Shown here in pieces: positions 17,881 through 26,689 of a DNA stretch of 64,000 nucleotides. The notes under the pieces were generated by a model. The model saw nothing but the letters and a program-made list of their open reading frames with translations, did not search any database and had not been told where the DNA came from. Made by a program: the position numbers and the translations under genes. Position 1 is the first letter of the stretch, and each line of letters opens with the position of its first letter. This stretch comes from G963677325 sp963677325 (GTDB lineage Bacteria; Bacteroidota; Bacteroidia; Bacteroidales; Prolixibacteraceae), in contig CAXXGM010000010.1 of assembly GCA_963677325.2 (NCBI GenBank), positions 124,001 to 188,000 on the forward strand. The letters are read 5' to 3'.

Positions 17881-19077
17881 ATGGGAAAAGTTTTGATCAT
17901 TGGTGCTGGGGGTGTTGGAACGGTGGTTGCCCATAAAATGGCGGCTAAACCAGCTGTTTTTCATGAAATTATGCTGGCCAGCCGGACTAAATCCAAATGT
18001 GATGCTATTGCAGAAAAAATTGGAGGTAACCGGATTCAAACAGCAGGAGTGGATGCTGATATAGTACCTGATCTGGTAAAGTTAATCCGGTCTTTTGGTC
18101 CCGACCTTGTGGTAAATGTGGCTCTTCCATATCAGGATCTCGCTATTATGGACGCTTGTCTCGAAACTGGTGTCGCTTATCTTGATACAGCAAATTACGA
18201 ACCGCGTGAGGAAGCCAAATTTGAATACAAATGGCAGTGGGCCTATAATGAAAAATTTAAAAAAGCCGGTATAACCGCTATTCTGGGATGTGGATTTGAT
18301 CCCGGGGTGACAAGCGTTTTCACAGCTTATGCAGCCAAACACATCTTTGACGAAATAAGGTACCTTGACATTGTTGATTGTAATGCCGGCAGTCATGGTA
18401 AAGCTTTTGCGACGAACTTCAATCCGGAGATCAATATACGGGAGGTCACGCAAAAAGGGAAATACTGGGAAAATGGTGAATGGGTGATTACTGAACCTCA
18501 TGAAATACATAAAAAGCTGACCTATCCCAGTATTGGCGAAAAAGAATCTTATCTTATTTTTCACGAGGAGCTTGAATCACTGGTGAAAAATTTCCCAACA
18601 TTAAAGAGAGCCCGTTTTTGGATGACATTCAGCGAAGAATATTTAACTCACCTGAGGGTCATTCAAAATATTGGAATGGCAAGTATAGCGCCTATTGTTT
18701 ACGAGGGAAAAGAAATTGTACCGATTCAATTTTTGAAAGCTGTTTTACCGGCTCCTGAATTATTGGGTGAAAACTACAAGGGAGAAACTTCTATAGGCTG
18801 TAGGATCCGGGGGATAAAGGACCGAAAGAAGAAGACTTGTTATATCTATAATAATTGCAGTCATGAAGCTGCATACGCTGAAACAGGGACCCAGGCGGTA
18901 AGTTATACAACTGGTGTACCAGCCATGATTGGTGCCATGATGTATCTGCAAGGAACATGGAAAAATCCAGGGGTACATAATGTGGAAGAATTTAATCCTG
19001 ATCCTTTTCTTAATGAAATGAATCTTAATGGATTGCCATGGTGGGAATTGCAGGATGTAGATCTCGAATTTAATTGA
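17881..19077 (+). CDS. Carboxynorspermidine/carboxyspermidine dehydrogenase (saccharopine dehydrogenase family)
   Basis: 398 residues. A Rossmann fold opens with VLIIGAGGVGTVVAHK. The segments LDTANYEPREEAKF and LGCGFDPGVTSVFTAYAAKH match the carboxynorspermidine dehydrogenase branch of the saccharopine dehydrogenase family. It condenses putrescine (or diaminopropane) with aspartate semialdehyde using NADPH, giving carboxyspermidine (or carboxynorspermidine). It follows aguB by 172 bp, so successive steps of one pathway are neighbours. The decarboxylase that completes spermidine synthesis is not in the window. The start is the ATG at 17881; the in-frame TTG just before it is less likely. Confidence 0.9.
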   Translation: MGKVLIIGAGGVGTVVAHKMAAKPAVFHEIMLASRTKSKCDAIAEKIGGNRIQTAGVDADIVPDLVKLIRSFGPDLVVNVALPYQDLAIMDACLETGVAYLDTANYEPREEAKFEYKWQWAYNEKFKKAGITAILGCGFDPGVTSVFTAYAAKHIFDEIRYLDIVDCNAGSHGKAFATNFNPEINIREVTQKGKYWENGEWVITEPHEIHKKLTYPSIGEKESYLIFHEELESLVKNFPTLKRARFWMTFSEEYLTHLRVIQNIGMASIAPIVYEGKEIVPIQFLKAVLPAPELLGENYKGETSIGCRIRGIKDRKKKTCYIYNNCSHEAAYAETGTQAVSYTTGVPAMIGAMMYLQGTWKNPGVHNVEEFNPDPFLNEMNLNGLPWWELQDVDLEFN

Positions 19078-19111
19078 AGTGACATACAACTCTAAGTAGT
19101 TTTTTTAGTCT

Positions 19112-19147
19112 AAATCCCTTTTGGATTCCCAAATCCCCAAGGGATTT
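19112..19147 (+). terminator. Possible terminator hairpin after the polyamine gene
   Basis: A 9-bp stem, AAATCCCTT with AAGGGATTT, an 18-nt loop, then AATTTTTAT. The long loop makes it weak. Confidence 0.4.
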
Positions 19148-19361
19148 AATTTTTATAAATTTATTTGATGATTAATAAGTTCCAGAAGTTTACAGAATTT
19201 GATTTAAAATTTGCAATTTAAAATTATCCTATCAATTCTTTCTTACTTCTTATAATTGAATTAATTACATTTTTATTATTTAGAATCATACTTAATAACT
19301 CGGGCGTTGCGGAATTCTTGCCTTGTTTTTTTTTTATTTTTTCGATAACTTGTATGTAAAG

Positions 19362-19372
19362 TTTGATAGCTC
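19362..19372 (+). promoter_or_regulatory. 11-mer TTTGATAGCTC upstream of the ECF sigma gene
   Basis: The same 11-mer recurs at 19977 before the next gene. It lies 44 bp before the sigma start, with AACT 15 bp upstream of it. It could be an ECF-type -10 region for autoregulation. Confidence 0.4.
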
Positions 19373-19415
19373 AAATGTACTATTCGAAAAATTAAATTAA
19401 ATAAGGCAGACCAAT

Positions 19416-19922
19416 ATGACACAGATACAGTTTCAAAATTCATTAACCGGACTACAAAGTAAATTATTTTATTTTGCATTAAGCCTGACCTCTGATACAG
19501 ATAGAGCTCAGGATCTTGTCCAGGAGACTTATCTAAAGGCTCTGGTTTATCAGGATAAATTTTCAGCAGACACCAATCTGATGGCTTGGGTATATACCAT
19601 CATGAAAAATACTTTCATTAATGATTACCGGCGTAACGTAAAAGTTAAAACAACACTTGAAAGTTCTTCCAATAAATTACAGATTTCCTTTTCCAAAAAT
19701 GATTATTATCCAGCCGCAGATTCAATTCATGCTGAAAAAGAAATCTATAAAAAAATCGGAATGCTGGAAGATGAATTTCGTGAACCCTTTCAACTATTCT
19801 TAAGCGGATTCAAGTACAAGGAAATAGCTGATAAACTGGAATTGCCCTTAGGAACAGTAAAAAGCCGTATTTTCTTTACAAGAAAAAAGTTAGGCAAAAT
19901 GCTTAATGAGTATATAAATTAA
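19416..19922 (+). CDS. ECF-type RNA polymerase sigma factor
   Basis: 168 residues with only regions 2 and 4, as usual for extracytoplasmic-function sigma factors. Region 2 contains DRAQDLVQETYLKAL and LMAWVYTIMKNTFINDYRR. Region 4 contains LFLSGFKYKEIADKLELPLGTVKSRIFFTRKKL. No anti-sigma gene follows. The next gene is a membrane zinc peptidase on the same strand, 87 bp downstream, whose leader shares an 11-mer with this gene's leader. Confidence 0.93.
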   Translation: MTQIQFQNSLTGLQSKLFYFALSLTSDTDRAQDLVQETYLKALVYQDKFSADTNLMAWVYTIMKNTFINDYRRNVKVKTTLESSSNKLQISFSKNDYYPAADSIHAEKEIYKKIGMLEDEFREPFQLFLSGFKYKEIADKLELPLGTVKSRIFFTRKKLGKMLNEYIN

Positions 19923-19976
19923 AGATTCCCCTGACAATTTTGCATACAAAACTCTTTGGCAGGAAATTTGATAGCT

Positions 19977-19987
19977 CTTCTATTGAA
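19977..19987 (+). promoter_or_regulatory. Second copy of 11-mer TTTGATAGCTC
   Basis: Identical to 19362-19372 and 22 bp before the peptidase start, with AACT 17 bp upstream of the 11-mer. A shared promoter element for the ECF sigma factor is inferred. Confidence 0.4.
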
Positions 19988-20008
19988 ATTCTTAATTAAA
20001 ATAAAGAG

Positions 20009-20683
20009 ATGATTTGGATTATTTTTATTGTTTTCGCTTTGGTAAGCTGGTTGATTAGTCACCAGTTGAAAAAAAGATTTGAAGAATATTCGCAAATTCC
20101 TACAGCTAATGGTATGTCCGGACGCGATGTGGCTGAAAAGATGCTTCGCGATTTTGCAGTAAATGGGGTTACAATTGAATCTGTGGAGGGCAAATTGAGT
20201 GATCATTACAATCCTGCTAATAAAACAGTTAATTTAAGTGAAGAAGTTTATTATGGTAAAAATGTGGCTGCTGCAGCTGTCGCTGCCCACGAATGCGGCC
20301 ATGCTCTTCAGCATGCTCAGGCTTATGAATGGTTAGGATTACGTTCAAGCCTTGTTCCGGTGGTTAGTTTTGCTTCACATTGGATGCAATGGTTATTATT
20401 AGGTGGTATACTATTACTCAATGCTTTCCCTCAAATATTACTCGCAGGAATTATTCTTTTTGGAATAACAACACTTTTCAGTTTTATTACTCTTCCTGTA
20501 GAAATGAATGCCAGTAAAAGAGCGTTGAGATGGGTCATGACTTCAGGCGTTACAGATGTACAAACTCAGGAAAAAGCTGAAGATGCATTAAAATGGGCAG
20601 GTTATACTTATGTAGTGGCTGCTTTAGGTTCATTGGCTACTTTGCTCTACTACATTTCGATTTTTATGGGTAGGAGAGATTGA
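20009..20683 (+). CDS. Membrane zinc metallopeptidase (YugP-like)
   Basis: 224 residues. The N-terminus begins with a membrane helix (MIWIIFIVFALVSWLI), followed by a zinc-peptidase motif in AAAVAAHECGHALQHAQAYEWL (HECGH supplies two His ligands and Glu). Two to three further hydrophobic spans follow (about 125-170 and 200-218). This matches the YugP/peptidase M48-like family widespread in Bacteroidota and Firmicutes. The substrate is unknown; membrane-protein quality control is an inference. It may be controlled by the ECF sigma factor encoded upstream. Confidence 0.88.
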   Translation: MIWIIFIVFALVSWLISHQLKKRFEEYSQIPTANGMSGRDVAEKMLRDFAVNGVTIESVEGKLSDHYNPANKTVNLSEEVYYGKNVAAAAVAAHECGHALQHAQAYEWLGLRSSLVPVVSFASHWMQWLLLGGILLLNAFPQILLAGIILFGITTLFSFITLPVEMNASKRALRWVMTSGVTDVQTQEKAEDALKWAGYTYVVAALGSLATLLYYISIFMGRRD

Positions 20684-20707
20684 TTATATTTAAAAAATTA
20701 TCCCCTT

Positions 20708-20739
20708 GGGCTGCTTCAATTTTCGGGGCAGCCCTTTTC
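20708..20739 (+). terminator. Rho-independent terminator after the zinc peptidase gene
   Basis: GGGCTGC pairs with GCAGCCC around an AT-rich loop, followed by TTTTCTTTTG, 25 bp after the stop codon. Confidence 0.8.
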
Positions 20740-20889
20740 TTTTGTTCCATATACTGTAATTATGTCAGTTTTAACTTGTATAAACAACTTTTTTTTAGTA
20801 TTTTGAGGTATTGAAATTTTCTTCCCTAATCTCAATCCAAAAAGGGAAAGGCATTTAAATCTACTAATTTTTGATTTAATTTTTATTTA

Positions 20890-22557
20890 GTGAAAAATAT
20901 CTTAATTGTCGATGACAAAGTTGAAAATCGATACATGATTGAATCATTATTGAGAGGAGATGAATTTAATTTAACTTCTGCTAATAATGGAATAGAGGCA
21001 TTGGATTTAGCTCACAAATCTCCTCCTGATCTTGTAATATCAGATATCCTTATGCCCGTGATGGATGGCTTTACGCTTTGTAAAGAATGGAGAAAAGATG
21101 GATTATTGAAAAAAATCCCTTTTATATTTTATACGGCGGCTTACACCAATCCAGCAGATATAAAATATGCACTCAGGCTGGGAGCAGATCGTTTTCTCAT
21201 TAAACCTCAGGAGCCGGAAGAATTTTTAACCGAAATAAAACAGGTGCTCCTTGAGTTTGAATCAGGAGAATTAAAAGCATCGGATGATTCTGAAAAGAAT
21301 GAACTGGAAGGGCTTAGAGAATATAATTCAATCCTTTTCCGAAAATTGGAAGATAAATTGTTCCAGATTGAATTAAATGAAAGAAAATTAAAAAGATATT
21401 CCATTGAACTTGACCAAACTATTCAGGGATTAAAAAGATCGGATGAGAACCTTTTTAAAACACATAGGCTGTTGGAGAATCTAACTGAATTTTGTGACAT
21501 TCCTCAAATACTTTATGATGACCGGTTCATTATCTATAAAATTAATCGCAGTTTTGAACTTTTCACAGGTTTTAAAGAAAATGAAGTGCTCGGGAAGGAC
21601 ATTTCTCTATTTTTCCCAGATGAGAGATATTTTTCCCAGATAAGAGATACTGTTTTAAAAGAAGAATTCGAACCAATTGAAACCTTTGTTTCTTTAAAAG
21701 ATGGATCAAAAAAACATATTACATGGTATTTTTCTTTCTTTAAAAATACGGATAATAACAGGATGATTTCAGCAATTGCTTTGATCGATGATGTTTCTGA
21801 AATTGTTATTAACAAACGGAATAAACTGATGAAAGATCATCTGGAACAAAAAATCAAGGATCGGACCCGGGAACTTGAATACTCAAGGGAACAACTCCGC
21901 GGATTATCTTCTCATCTTCAAAACATCAGAGAAGAAGAAAGAAAACATGTGGCAATGGAGATTCATGATGAACTGGGTCATCTTCTTACAGCCTTAAAAA
22001 TTGATATGGAGGGATTACTGAACCAAAATGGCCTTTCCTCTGATTCATTACAAGATAAATTACTGCCTTTGATAGATATGGTAGATGCATCCATTGATTC
22101 AGTAAAAACAATTGCAACTGAACTAAGACCTGCAATCCTTGATAATTTTGGGTTAATTCCTGCTCTCGAATGGTTGATTCAACAGTTGAGAATACGTACA
22201 AAAATAGATTGTGAGGTTGAATTTGATAATATGAATCGCTCTTTTAATAATGAAGAATCAACAGCCATCTTTAGAATATTCCAGGAGATTTTAACAAATG
22301 TTTCCCGACATTCCAAAGCAACAAAAATATGGGTAAGATTTAAAAAAGAGAATGATACCTTGATATTACAGGTAAAAGATAACGGTTTAGGATTCGATGT
22401 TGATAAAACAACCAAAGTGCATTCTTTTGGACTTCTGGGAATGAGTGAAAGAGCCCTGTCCATTGGCGGTCAACTGATGGTTGAAAGTATAATGGACATT
22501 GGCACTACAGTTAAACTGGAAATTAAAGAAAAGAATAATAAATCAAAAGGTAAATGA
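20890..22557 (+). CDS. REC-PAS histidine kinase of the NarX/DesK (HisKA_3) type
   Basis: 555 residues, GTG start. A response-regulator receiver domain comes first (about 1-120, VDDK...SDILMPVMDG), then a coiled-coil linker (about 135-195), a PAS domain (about 200-305), a HisKA_3 domain with EERKHVAMEIHDELGHLL (His359) and a HATPase. The receiver before the kinase reverses the usual hybrid order. Residues 1-200 are very similar to the protein at 26690, which has a different kinase core. It overlaps the downstream NarL-type regulator gene by 4 bp (ATGA), so that regulator is the probable phosphorylation partner. Confidence 0.93.
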   Translation: MKNILIVDDKVENRYMIESLLRGDEFNLTSANNGIEALDLAHKSPPDLVISDILMPVMDGFTLCKEWRKDGLLKKIPFIFYTAAYTNPADIKYALRLGADRFLIKPQEPEEFLTEIKQVLLEFESGELKASDDSEKNELEGLREYNSILFRKLEDKLFQIELNERKLKRYSIELDQTIQGLKRSDENLFKTHRLLENLTEFCDIPQILYDDRFIIYKINRSFELFTGFKENEVLGKDISLFFPDERYFSQIRDTVLKEEFEPIETFVSLKDGSKKHITWYFSFFKNTDNNRMISAIALIDDVSEIVINKRNKLMKDHLEQKIKDRTRELEYSREQLRGLSSHLQNIREEERKHVAMEIHDELGHLLTALKIDMEGLLNQNGLSSDSLQDKLLPLIDMVDASIDSVKTIATELRPAILDNFGLIPALEWLIQQLRIRTKIDCEVEFDNMNRSFNNEESTAIFRIFQEILTNVSRHSKATKIWVRFKKENDTLILQVKDNGLGFDVDKTTKVHSFGLLGMSERALSIGGQLMVESIMDIGTTVKLEIKEKNNKSKGK

Positions 22558-23186
22558 CTAAAATTCTTGTTGCCGATGATCATACATTGGTGAGAGAAAG
22601 CCTGATAAAGTCGTTGTCGCTTAATTTACCGGATGTTACATTTGGCGAAGCAGAAAATTCTGTCACTGTAATGGGTAAAGTAAAAAATGAAAACTGGGAT
22701 TTATTAATCCTTGATTTAAATATGCCTGGACGTAACGGACTTGACATTATTAAAGATGTTAAAGATACAAGGCCTGAGATTCCCATAGTGGTTCTAAGCA
22801 TGTATCCGGAGGATCAGTTTGCATTACGTGTAATAAAAGCGGGAGCTATGGGATACCTTACTAAGAACACATCATCGGTGGAGCTTTTAAAAGCAATAAA
22901 AACTATATTGAAAGGAGAGCAATACATTACCAGATCAATTGCCAGGTTACTTACAGAAGGTTTAAGACAGGATTCCAAAAAATTGCCGCATGAAATTTTG
23001 TCAAACCGGGAATTCCAGGTATTACTCCTGATTGCTTCAGGAAAAAGTATTTCAGATATTGCCTTTGATCTTTCATTAAGTGTTAAAACCATCAGTGTTT
23101 ATCGTTCCAATATTCTTCATAAAATGAATCTGAAGAATAATTCTGAAATCACCCATTATGCTTTCAAACAGGGTTTAGTTGAATGA
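22554..23186 (+). CDS. NarL/LuxR-family response regulator
   Basis: 210 residues: receiver domain (about 1-120, phospho-acceptor Asp in LLILDLNMPGRNG, conserved Lys in GYLTKNTSS) and a LuxR-type helix-turn-helix (about 145-205, LSNREFQVLLLIASGKSISD and VKTISVYRSNILHKMNL). Its ATG overlaps the TGA of the HisKA_3 kinase gene. HisKA_3 kinases typically pair with NarL-type regulators, so the two form a two-component pair. Targets are unknown. Confidence 0.95.
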   Translation: MTKILVADDHTLVRESLIKSLSLNLPDVTFGEAENSVTVMGKVKNENWDLLILDLNMPGRNGLDIIKDVKDTRPEIPIVVLSMYPEDQFALRVIKAGAMGYLTKNTSSVELLKAIKTILKGEQYITRSIARLLTEGLRQDSKKLPHEILSNREFQVLLLIASGKSISDIAFDLSLSVKTISVYRSNILHKMNLKNNSEITHYAFKQGLVE

Positions 23187-23486
23187 CTAAGTGACCTAAG
23201 AAAAATTCCTATTAGCAGGTTAATCAAGTTCCTAATTGTTTGTAACTATAAAAGGCAGATATGAATTAGAATTCTTCCTATTTTCTAAGATAAATCAAAC
23301 CTTTAATATTGTCCTTGATTTTGGAAGGACTAATAAAACACTAAATGAATAAAAATGTAATAAGCAGGCATCAAGGTTTATTACCTGTATTCAAAAAATG
23401 AGATATTTCATTGGCGTTTTTTAGGACTTGAACCGAGAGATGAGGTGATGAGATTAAGTATTTAACTAAAAAATAAAACTCAGAAC

Positions 23487-23684
23487 ATGTTTGATAAAGA
23501 TACATTTAATGATAAATCGATCCAGAAAGACAAGCAGCTTTTTGCAATTCATGACAATGATCTTTTTCCATTACTAACCTGTAGAAGTTCATCCGTAACG
23601 TACATTTCTTGTCAATATCCTTTTATTGTAGATTGGCAATTGTCTGAAAGTGAATATAAAATTGAATCGCCACAGGTTCAATAA
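23487..23684 (+). CDS. Short hypothetical ORF (65 residues)
   Basis: No family is recognised. It has an ATG start and plausible composition (FDKDTFNDKSIQKDKQLF), with no membrane span. It sits alone in the roughly 620-bp gap between the response regulator and the GH57 gene. The rest of that gap shows nothing else I can name. It could equally be a chance ORF. Confidence 0.3.
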   Translation: MFDKDTFNDKSIQKDKQLFAIHDNDLFPLLTCRSSSVTYISCQYPFIVDWQLSESEYKIESPQVQ

Positions 23685-23809
23685 ATAATTCAAATTCTGG
23701 TAATAATTAATGTAGAAAACGTGCATTTTGAAATGCAAGGTTGATTTTTTGTATCTATTTCTATTAAAGAAAGGAAGTTTTGTTAATATATAAATTCTTA
23801 GAAAAAAAT

Positions 23810-24925
23810 ATGAAGAGCATCAGTCTTTCGTTCCAGGTTCATCAATCTTTTCGATTAAGGAAATACCAGTTTTTTGATATTGGAAATGATTCCTATTATT
23901 ATGATGAGTATGAAAACGAAAGAAAGATCAGACATGCTGCTGAAAACTTTTATTTACCCACGAATGAAATTTTAATTGGTTTAATAAAGAAGTATTCAGG
24001 TCGTTTTAAAATTGCATTTTCCATTTCTGGGACGGCCTTGGATCAGTTTGATTTGTATGCACCTGAAGTAATAGAAAGTTTTCAGCGAATGGCGAAGACG
24101 GGAGGAGTTGAGTTTCTTAATGAAACCTATTCCGATTCTCTTGCTTCATTGGTAAATAAGGAAGAATTTATCTGTCAATCTAAAGCTCACGCCCAAAAAA
24201 TAGAAGCATTATTTGATCAGACTCCTGTAGTTTTCAAAAATACTGAGTTGGTATATTCCGATGCAATTGCGGAGATGATCGCTCAGATGGGATTTAAAGC
24301 TGTCCTGACTGAAGGTGCAAAACACATACTTAAAAGGTGGAGTCCTAATTATTTATATCATACTCCATGTAGACCTGATTTAAATCTCCTGCTGAGAAAT
24401 AGTCGTTTGAGTGAAGGGGTAGCTTTTCAATTTGCTAACCCCGAATTGTCAGGATGTCTAAACATTTCCAATAATATTATTTCTGAACTTAAGAATATTT
24501 TTCAACAGGAAAGAATCGTTAATTTATTCATGGATTATGAATTGATGGGGCAGGGACAAAACCGAGTATCCGGAATTTCTAATTTTCTAAAATCATTTCC
24601 TTCTACAGTTTTGGAAATGACGGATTACAAATTTATGACACTCTCAGAAATTTCTGATCATTATCAACCTGTAGCTGAAATTCGTATTCCTGAACCCATT
24701 TCCCGAATAGACAAAGAGAGTGGTGTTCTCTCTGAATGGTTTGGAAATGAATTACAACGGGAAGCTTTAAGAAAACTATATAGTGTAAAGGGTCGAATTG
24801 AAAACTGCCATAATAAAAGCCTCATAAAAGATTGGTTATACCTTCAATCTTCAGATCATTTTTTTTTATATGAGTTCGAAATTTTTCTCAGGTCAGGAGG
24901 CATTCTTGTCTATAAATCCATATAA
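23810..24925 (+). CDS. GH57-family glycoside hydrolase, frameshifted near its 3' end
   Basis: Retaining alpha-glucan enzyme (alpha-amylase/glucanotransferase family 57). Family marks run in order from the ATG at 23810: LSFQVHQSFRLRKYQFFDIG, AFSISGTALDQFDLYAPEV, VFKNTELVYSD (segment of the catalytic Glu), MGFKAVLTEGAKHIL, and NLFMDYELMGQG (Asp of the second catalytic site). After LQSSDHFF the frame departs from the family, whose typical continuation (SSKFFSG, NPYNNPYEAFMNYMNILDDF) is found one frame over at 24870-25055. The switch lies at a run of nine T (24859-24867). Deleting one T joins both parts into about 415 residues, the normal family length. Confidence 0.82.
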   Translation: MKSISLSFQVHQSFRLRKYQFFDIGNDSYYYDEYENERKIRHAAENFYLPTNEILIGLIKKYSGRFKIAFSISGTALDQFDLYAPEVIESFQRMAKTGGVEFLNETYSDSLASLVNKEEFICQSKAHAQKIEALFDQTPVVFKNTELVYSDAIAEMIAQMGFKAVLTEGAKHILKRWSPNYLYHTPCRPDLNLLLRNSRLSEGVAFQFANPELSGCLNISNNIISELKNIFQQERIVNLFMDYELMGQGQNRVSGISNFLKSFPSTVLEMTDYKFMTLSEISDHYQPVAEIRIPEPISRIDKESGVLSEWFGNELQREALRKLYSVKGRIENCHNKSLIKDWLYLQSSDHFFLYEFEIFLRSGGILVYKSI

Positions 24926-25055
24926 TAATCCATATGAGGCATTTATGAATTATATGAATATCTTAGATGATTTTGTTATCCGACTCAATCATGACTCTAA
25001 AAGAGCGTTCAGGAGGTTTAGCTGTACAAAATCAAAAGAACTGGTGAAAGACTAA
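24870..25055 (+). pseudogene. Out-of-frame C-terminal part of the GH57 gene
   Basis: Encodes MSSKFFSGQEAFLSINPY and then NNPYEAFMNYMNILDDFVIR, the expected C-terminus of the GH57 protein above, but shifted by one base. It is not an independent gene. It ends 4 bp before the sigma-factor start, so the intact gene would be tightly linked to that gene. Confidence 0.8.
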
Positions 25056-25059
25056 AATT

Positions 25060-25929
25060 ATGAGACATTTGAAAATTCTTGAACAAGTAACTAAGAGAGA
25101 AGCTTCTTCGTTAGATAAATACCTTCGCGAAATAGGAAGGGTGAAATTATTAACTCCCGAAGAAGAAGTACAAATTGCTCAGAAGATTAAAAATGGTGAT
25201 TCTAAGGCGCTTGAGACACTTATTATTGCCAACCTTAGATTTGTGGTTTCTATTGCAAAACAGTATCAAAACCAGGATATGACCTTACAGGATTTGATCA
25301 GCGAAGGTAATCTTGGATTAATTATAGCAGCTGAACGTTTTGATGAGACCCGGGGATTTAAATTCATTTCATATGCTGTGTGGTGGATCCGGCAATCTAT
25401 ACTAAAGGCAATGGCTGAACGGGCAAGAATAGTAAGAATGCCATTAAATAAAATTGGTCAATTCAATAAAATTCACAAAGCTTTCGTTGCTCTTGAACAG
25501 GATTTTCAAAGAGAACCTTCTGCAGAAGAAATTTCTGAGATGCTTAATTTGAATCTTTTATTCGTTAGTGAGGCTTTAAATTCAACAAACCTTAGTCAAT
25601 CTATTGATACATCAGAAAATGAAAGAGAAAATAATGAAGGAACAAAATATGAATTTTCCGGAATAGGTAACGACCTAAATCCAGATAATCAGTTATTAAG
25701 AGATTCCTTAAAAATGGATATAAACCGAATGCTTGATACATTAAATCATCGGGAATCTGCGATTATAAAATATTATTATGGCTTAAATGGTTATAGTTCT
25801 CATACATTGAAAGAGGTCGGTGATGATATGGATCTTACACATGAAAGAGTCAGACAGATAAAAGAAAAAGCTATTCGAAAACTCCAAAGTATAAAGAGGA
25901 AAAGTCTTTTGAAAGTATATCTGGGTTAG
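25060..25929 (+). CDS. RpoD-like sigma-70 factor, divergent paralogue
   Basis: 289 residues, the same size and order as the short primary sigma factor of Bacteroidota: region 1.2 (SLDKYLREIGRVKLLTPEEE), region 2 (ANLRFVVSIAKQYQNQ, FKFISYAVWWIRQSIL), region 3, and region 4 (LKEVGDDMDLTHERVRQIKEKAIRKL). Several positions differ from the usual primary factor, for example AERARIVRMPLNKIGQFNKIHKAF and a polar, low-complexity segment between regions 3 and 4 (residues about 185-210). I read it as a group 2 alternative sigma factor, not the housekeeping one. It starts 4 bp after the GH57 reading frame, inside a signalling cluster. Confidence 0.88.
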   Translation: MRHLKILEQVTKREASSLDKYLREIGRVKLLTPEEEVQIAQKIKNGDSKALETLIIANLRFVVSIAKQYQNQDMTLQDLISEGNLGLIIAAERFDETRGFKFISYAVWWIRQSILKAMAERARIVRMPLNKIGQFNKIHKAFVALEQDFQREPSAEEISEMLNLNLLFVSEALNSTNLSQSIDTSENERENNEGTKYEFSGIGNDLNPDNQLLRDSLKMDINRMLDTLNHRESAIIKYYYGLNGYSSHTLKEVGDDMDLTHERVRQIKEKAIRKLQSIKRKSLLKVYLG

Positions 25930-26099
25930 ATTTTCCCTGCGATTTATATTTTTGCTGTTCTTTTTAAATAATCCTTTGATGCAACATCCCTTTCCTGTAT
26001 ATTTAATTTTTTAATTTTTTGATTTATAAGCTAATTTTTATATATTGAATTCAAAAAGAAATAAGTGTTATTTCAAATAAACATCTTATATTTTGGAAT

Positions 26100-26231
26100 A
26101 TGAATAATAATGTGAAATCCCAGAATTTTAGTTCAATGATTGAAGATAAAACCGATCAAAAGAAACTGATTAATGGCATTCGCGAGTTGTCTATAATGAA
26201 GCAGGATAATAATGAAAATACTTCTAATTAA
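26100..26231 (+). CDS. Possible small polar protein (43 residues)
   Basis: ATG-started ORF rich in Asn, Lys, Asp and Glu (MNNNVKSQNFSSMIEDKTDQ), with no recognised family or membrane span. It occupies the 350-bp gap between the sigma factor and the lone receiver protein and runs in their direction. Nothing else is seen in the gap. Confidence 0.3.
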   Translation: MNNNVKSQNFSSMIEDKTDQKKLINGIRELSIMKQDNNENTSN

Positions 26232-26280
26232 AAATCATTCGTCTTGTTGAAAAAAATGAGTTAAAGTAATTAAGTAAATT

Positions 26281-26646
26281 ATGAAAAGAAAGATACTAAT
26301 TGTTGAGGATGATGTTCAGAGTCTCTATATGCTCACTTTTTTACTTGAATCTAATAATTATGAGGTATTTCAATCCAACAATGGAGCAGATGGAATAGTG
26401 AAGGCTAAAGCACATCATCCAGATGCAATTATACTTGATATTCAGCTGCCTGAAATGGATGGGTATAAAGTTACAAGAGAGTTAAGGGCAAATGAAGAAG
26501 TGAGAAATATTCCCATAATTGTAGTGACTTCCTTTGCTATGATCGGAGACAAAAATAAGGCGCTTGAAGCAGGAGCAACGGGTTATATAGAGAAACCTAT
26601 TAATCCGGATAGTTTTATTTCACAAATGGAATCTTATATTATTTAA
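26281..26646 (+). CDS. Single-domain response regulator (CheY-like)
   Basis: 121 residues, receiver domain only. The acidic pocket is in ILIVEDDVQS, the phospho-acceptor Asp in AIILDIQLPEMDGYKV, the conserved Thr/Ser in VVTSFA, and the Lys in GYIEKPINP. It has no output domain, so it would act through phosphotransfer or protein binding. It is 43 bp ahead of a large hybrid kinase on the same strand. Confidence 0.93.
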   Translation: MKRKILIVEDDVQSLYMLTFLLESNNYEVFQSNNGADGIVKAKAHHPDAIILDIQLPEMDGYKVTRELRANEEVRNIPIIVVTSFAMIGDKNKALEAGATGYIEKPINPDSFISQMESYII

Positions 26647-26689
26647 ATATGTTTTGGAATAATTCTGATTTTCCCAAAAATAAAAATAT

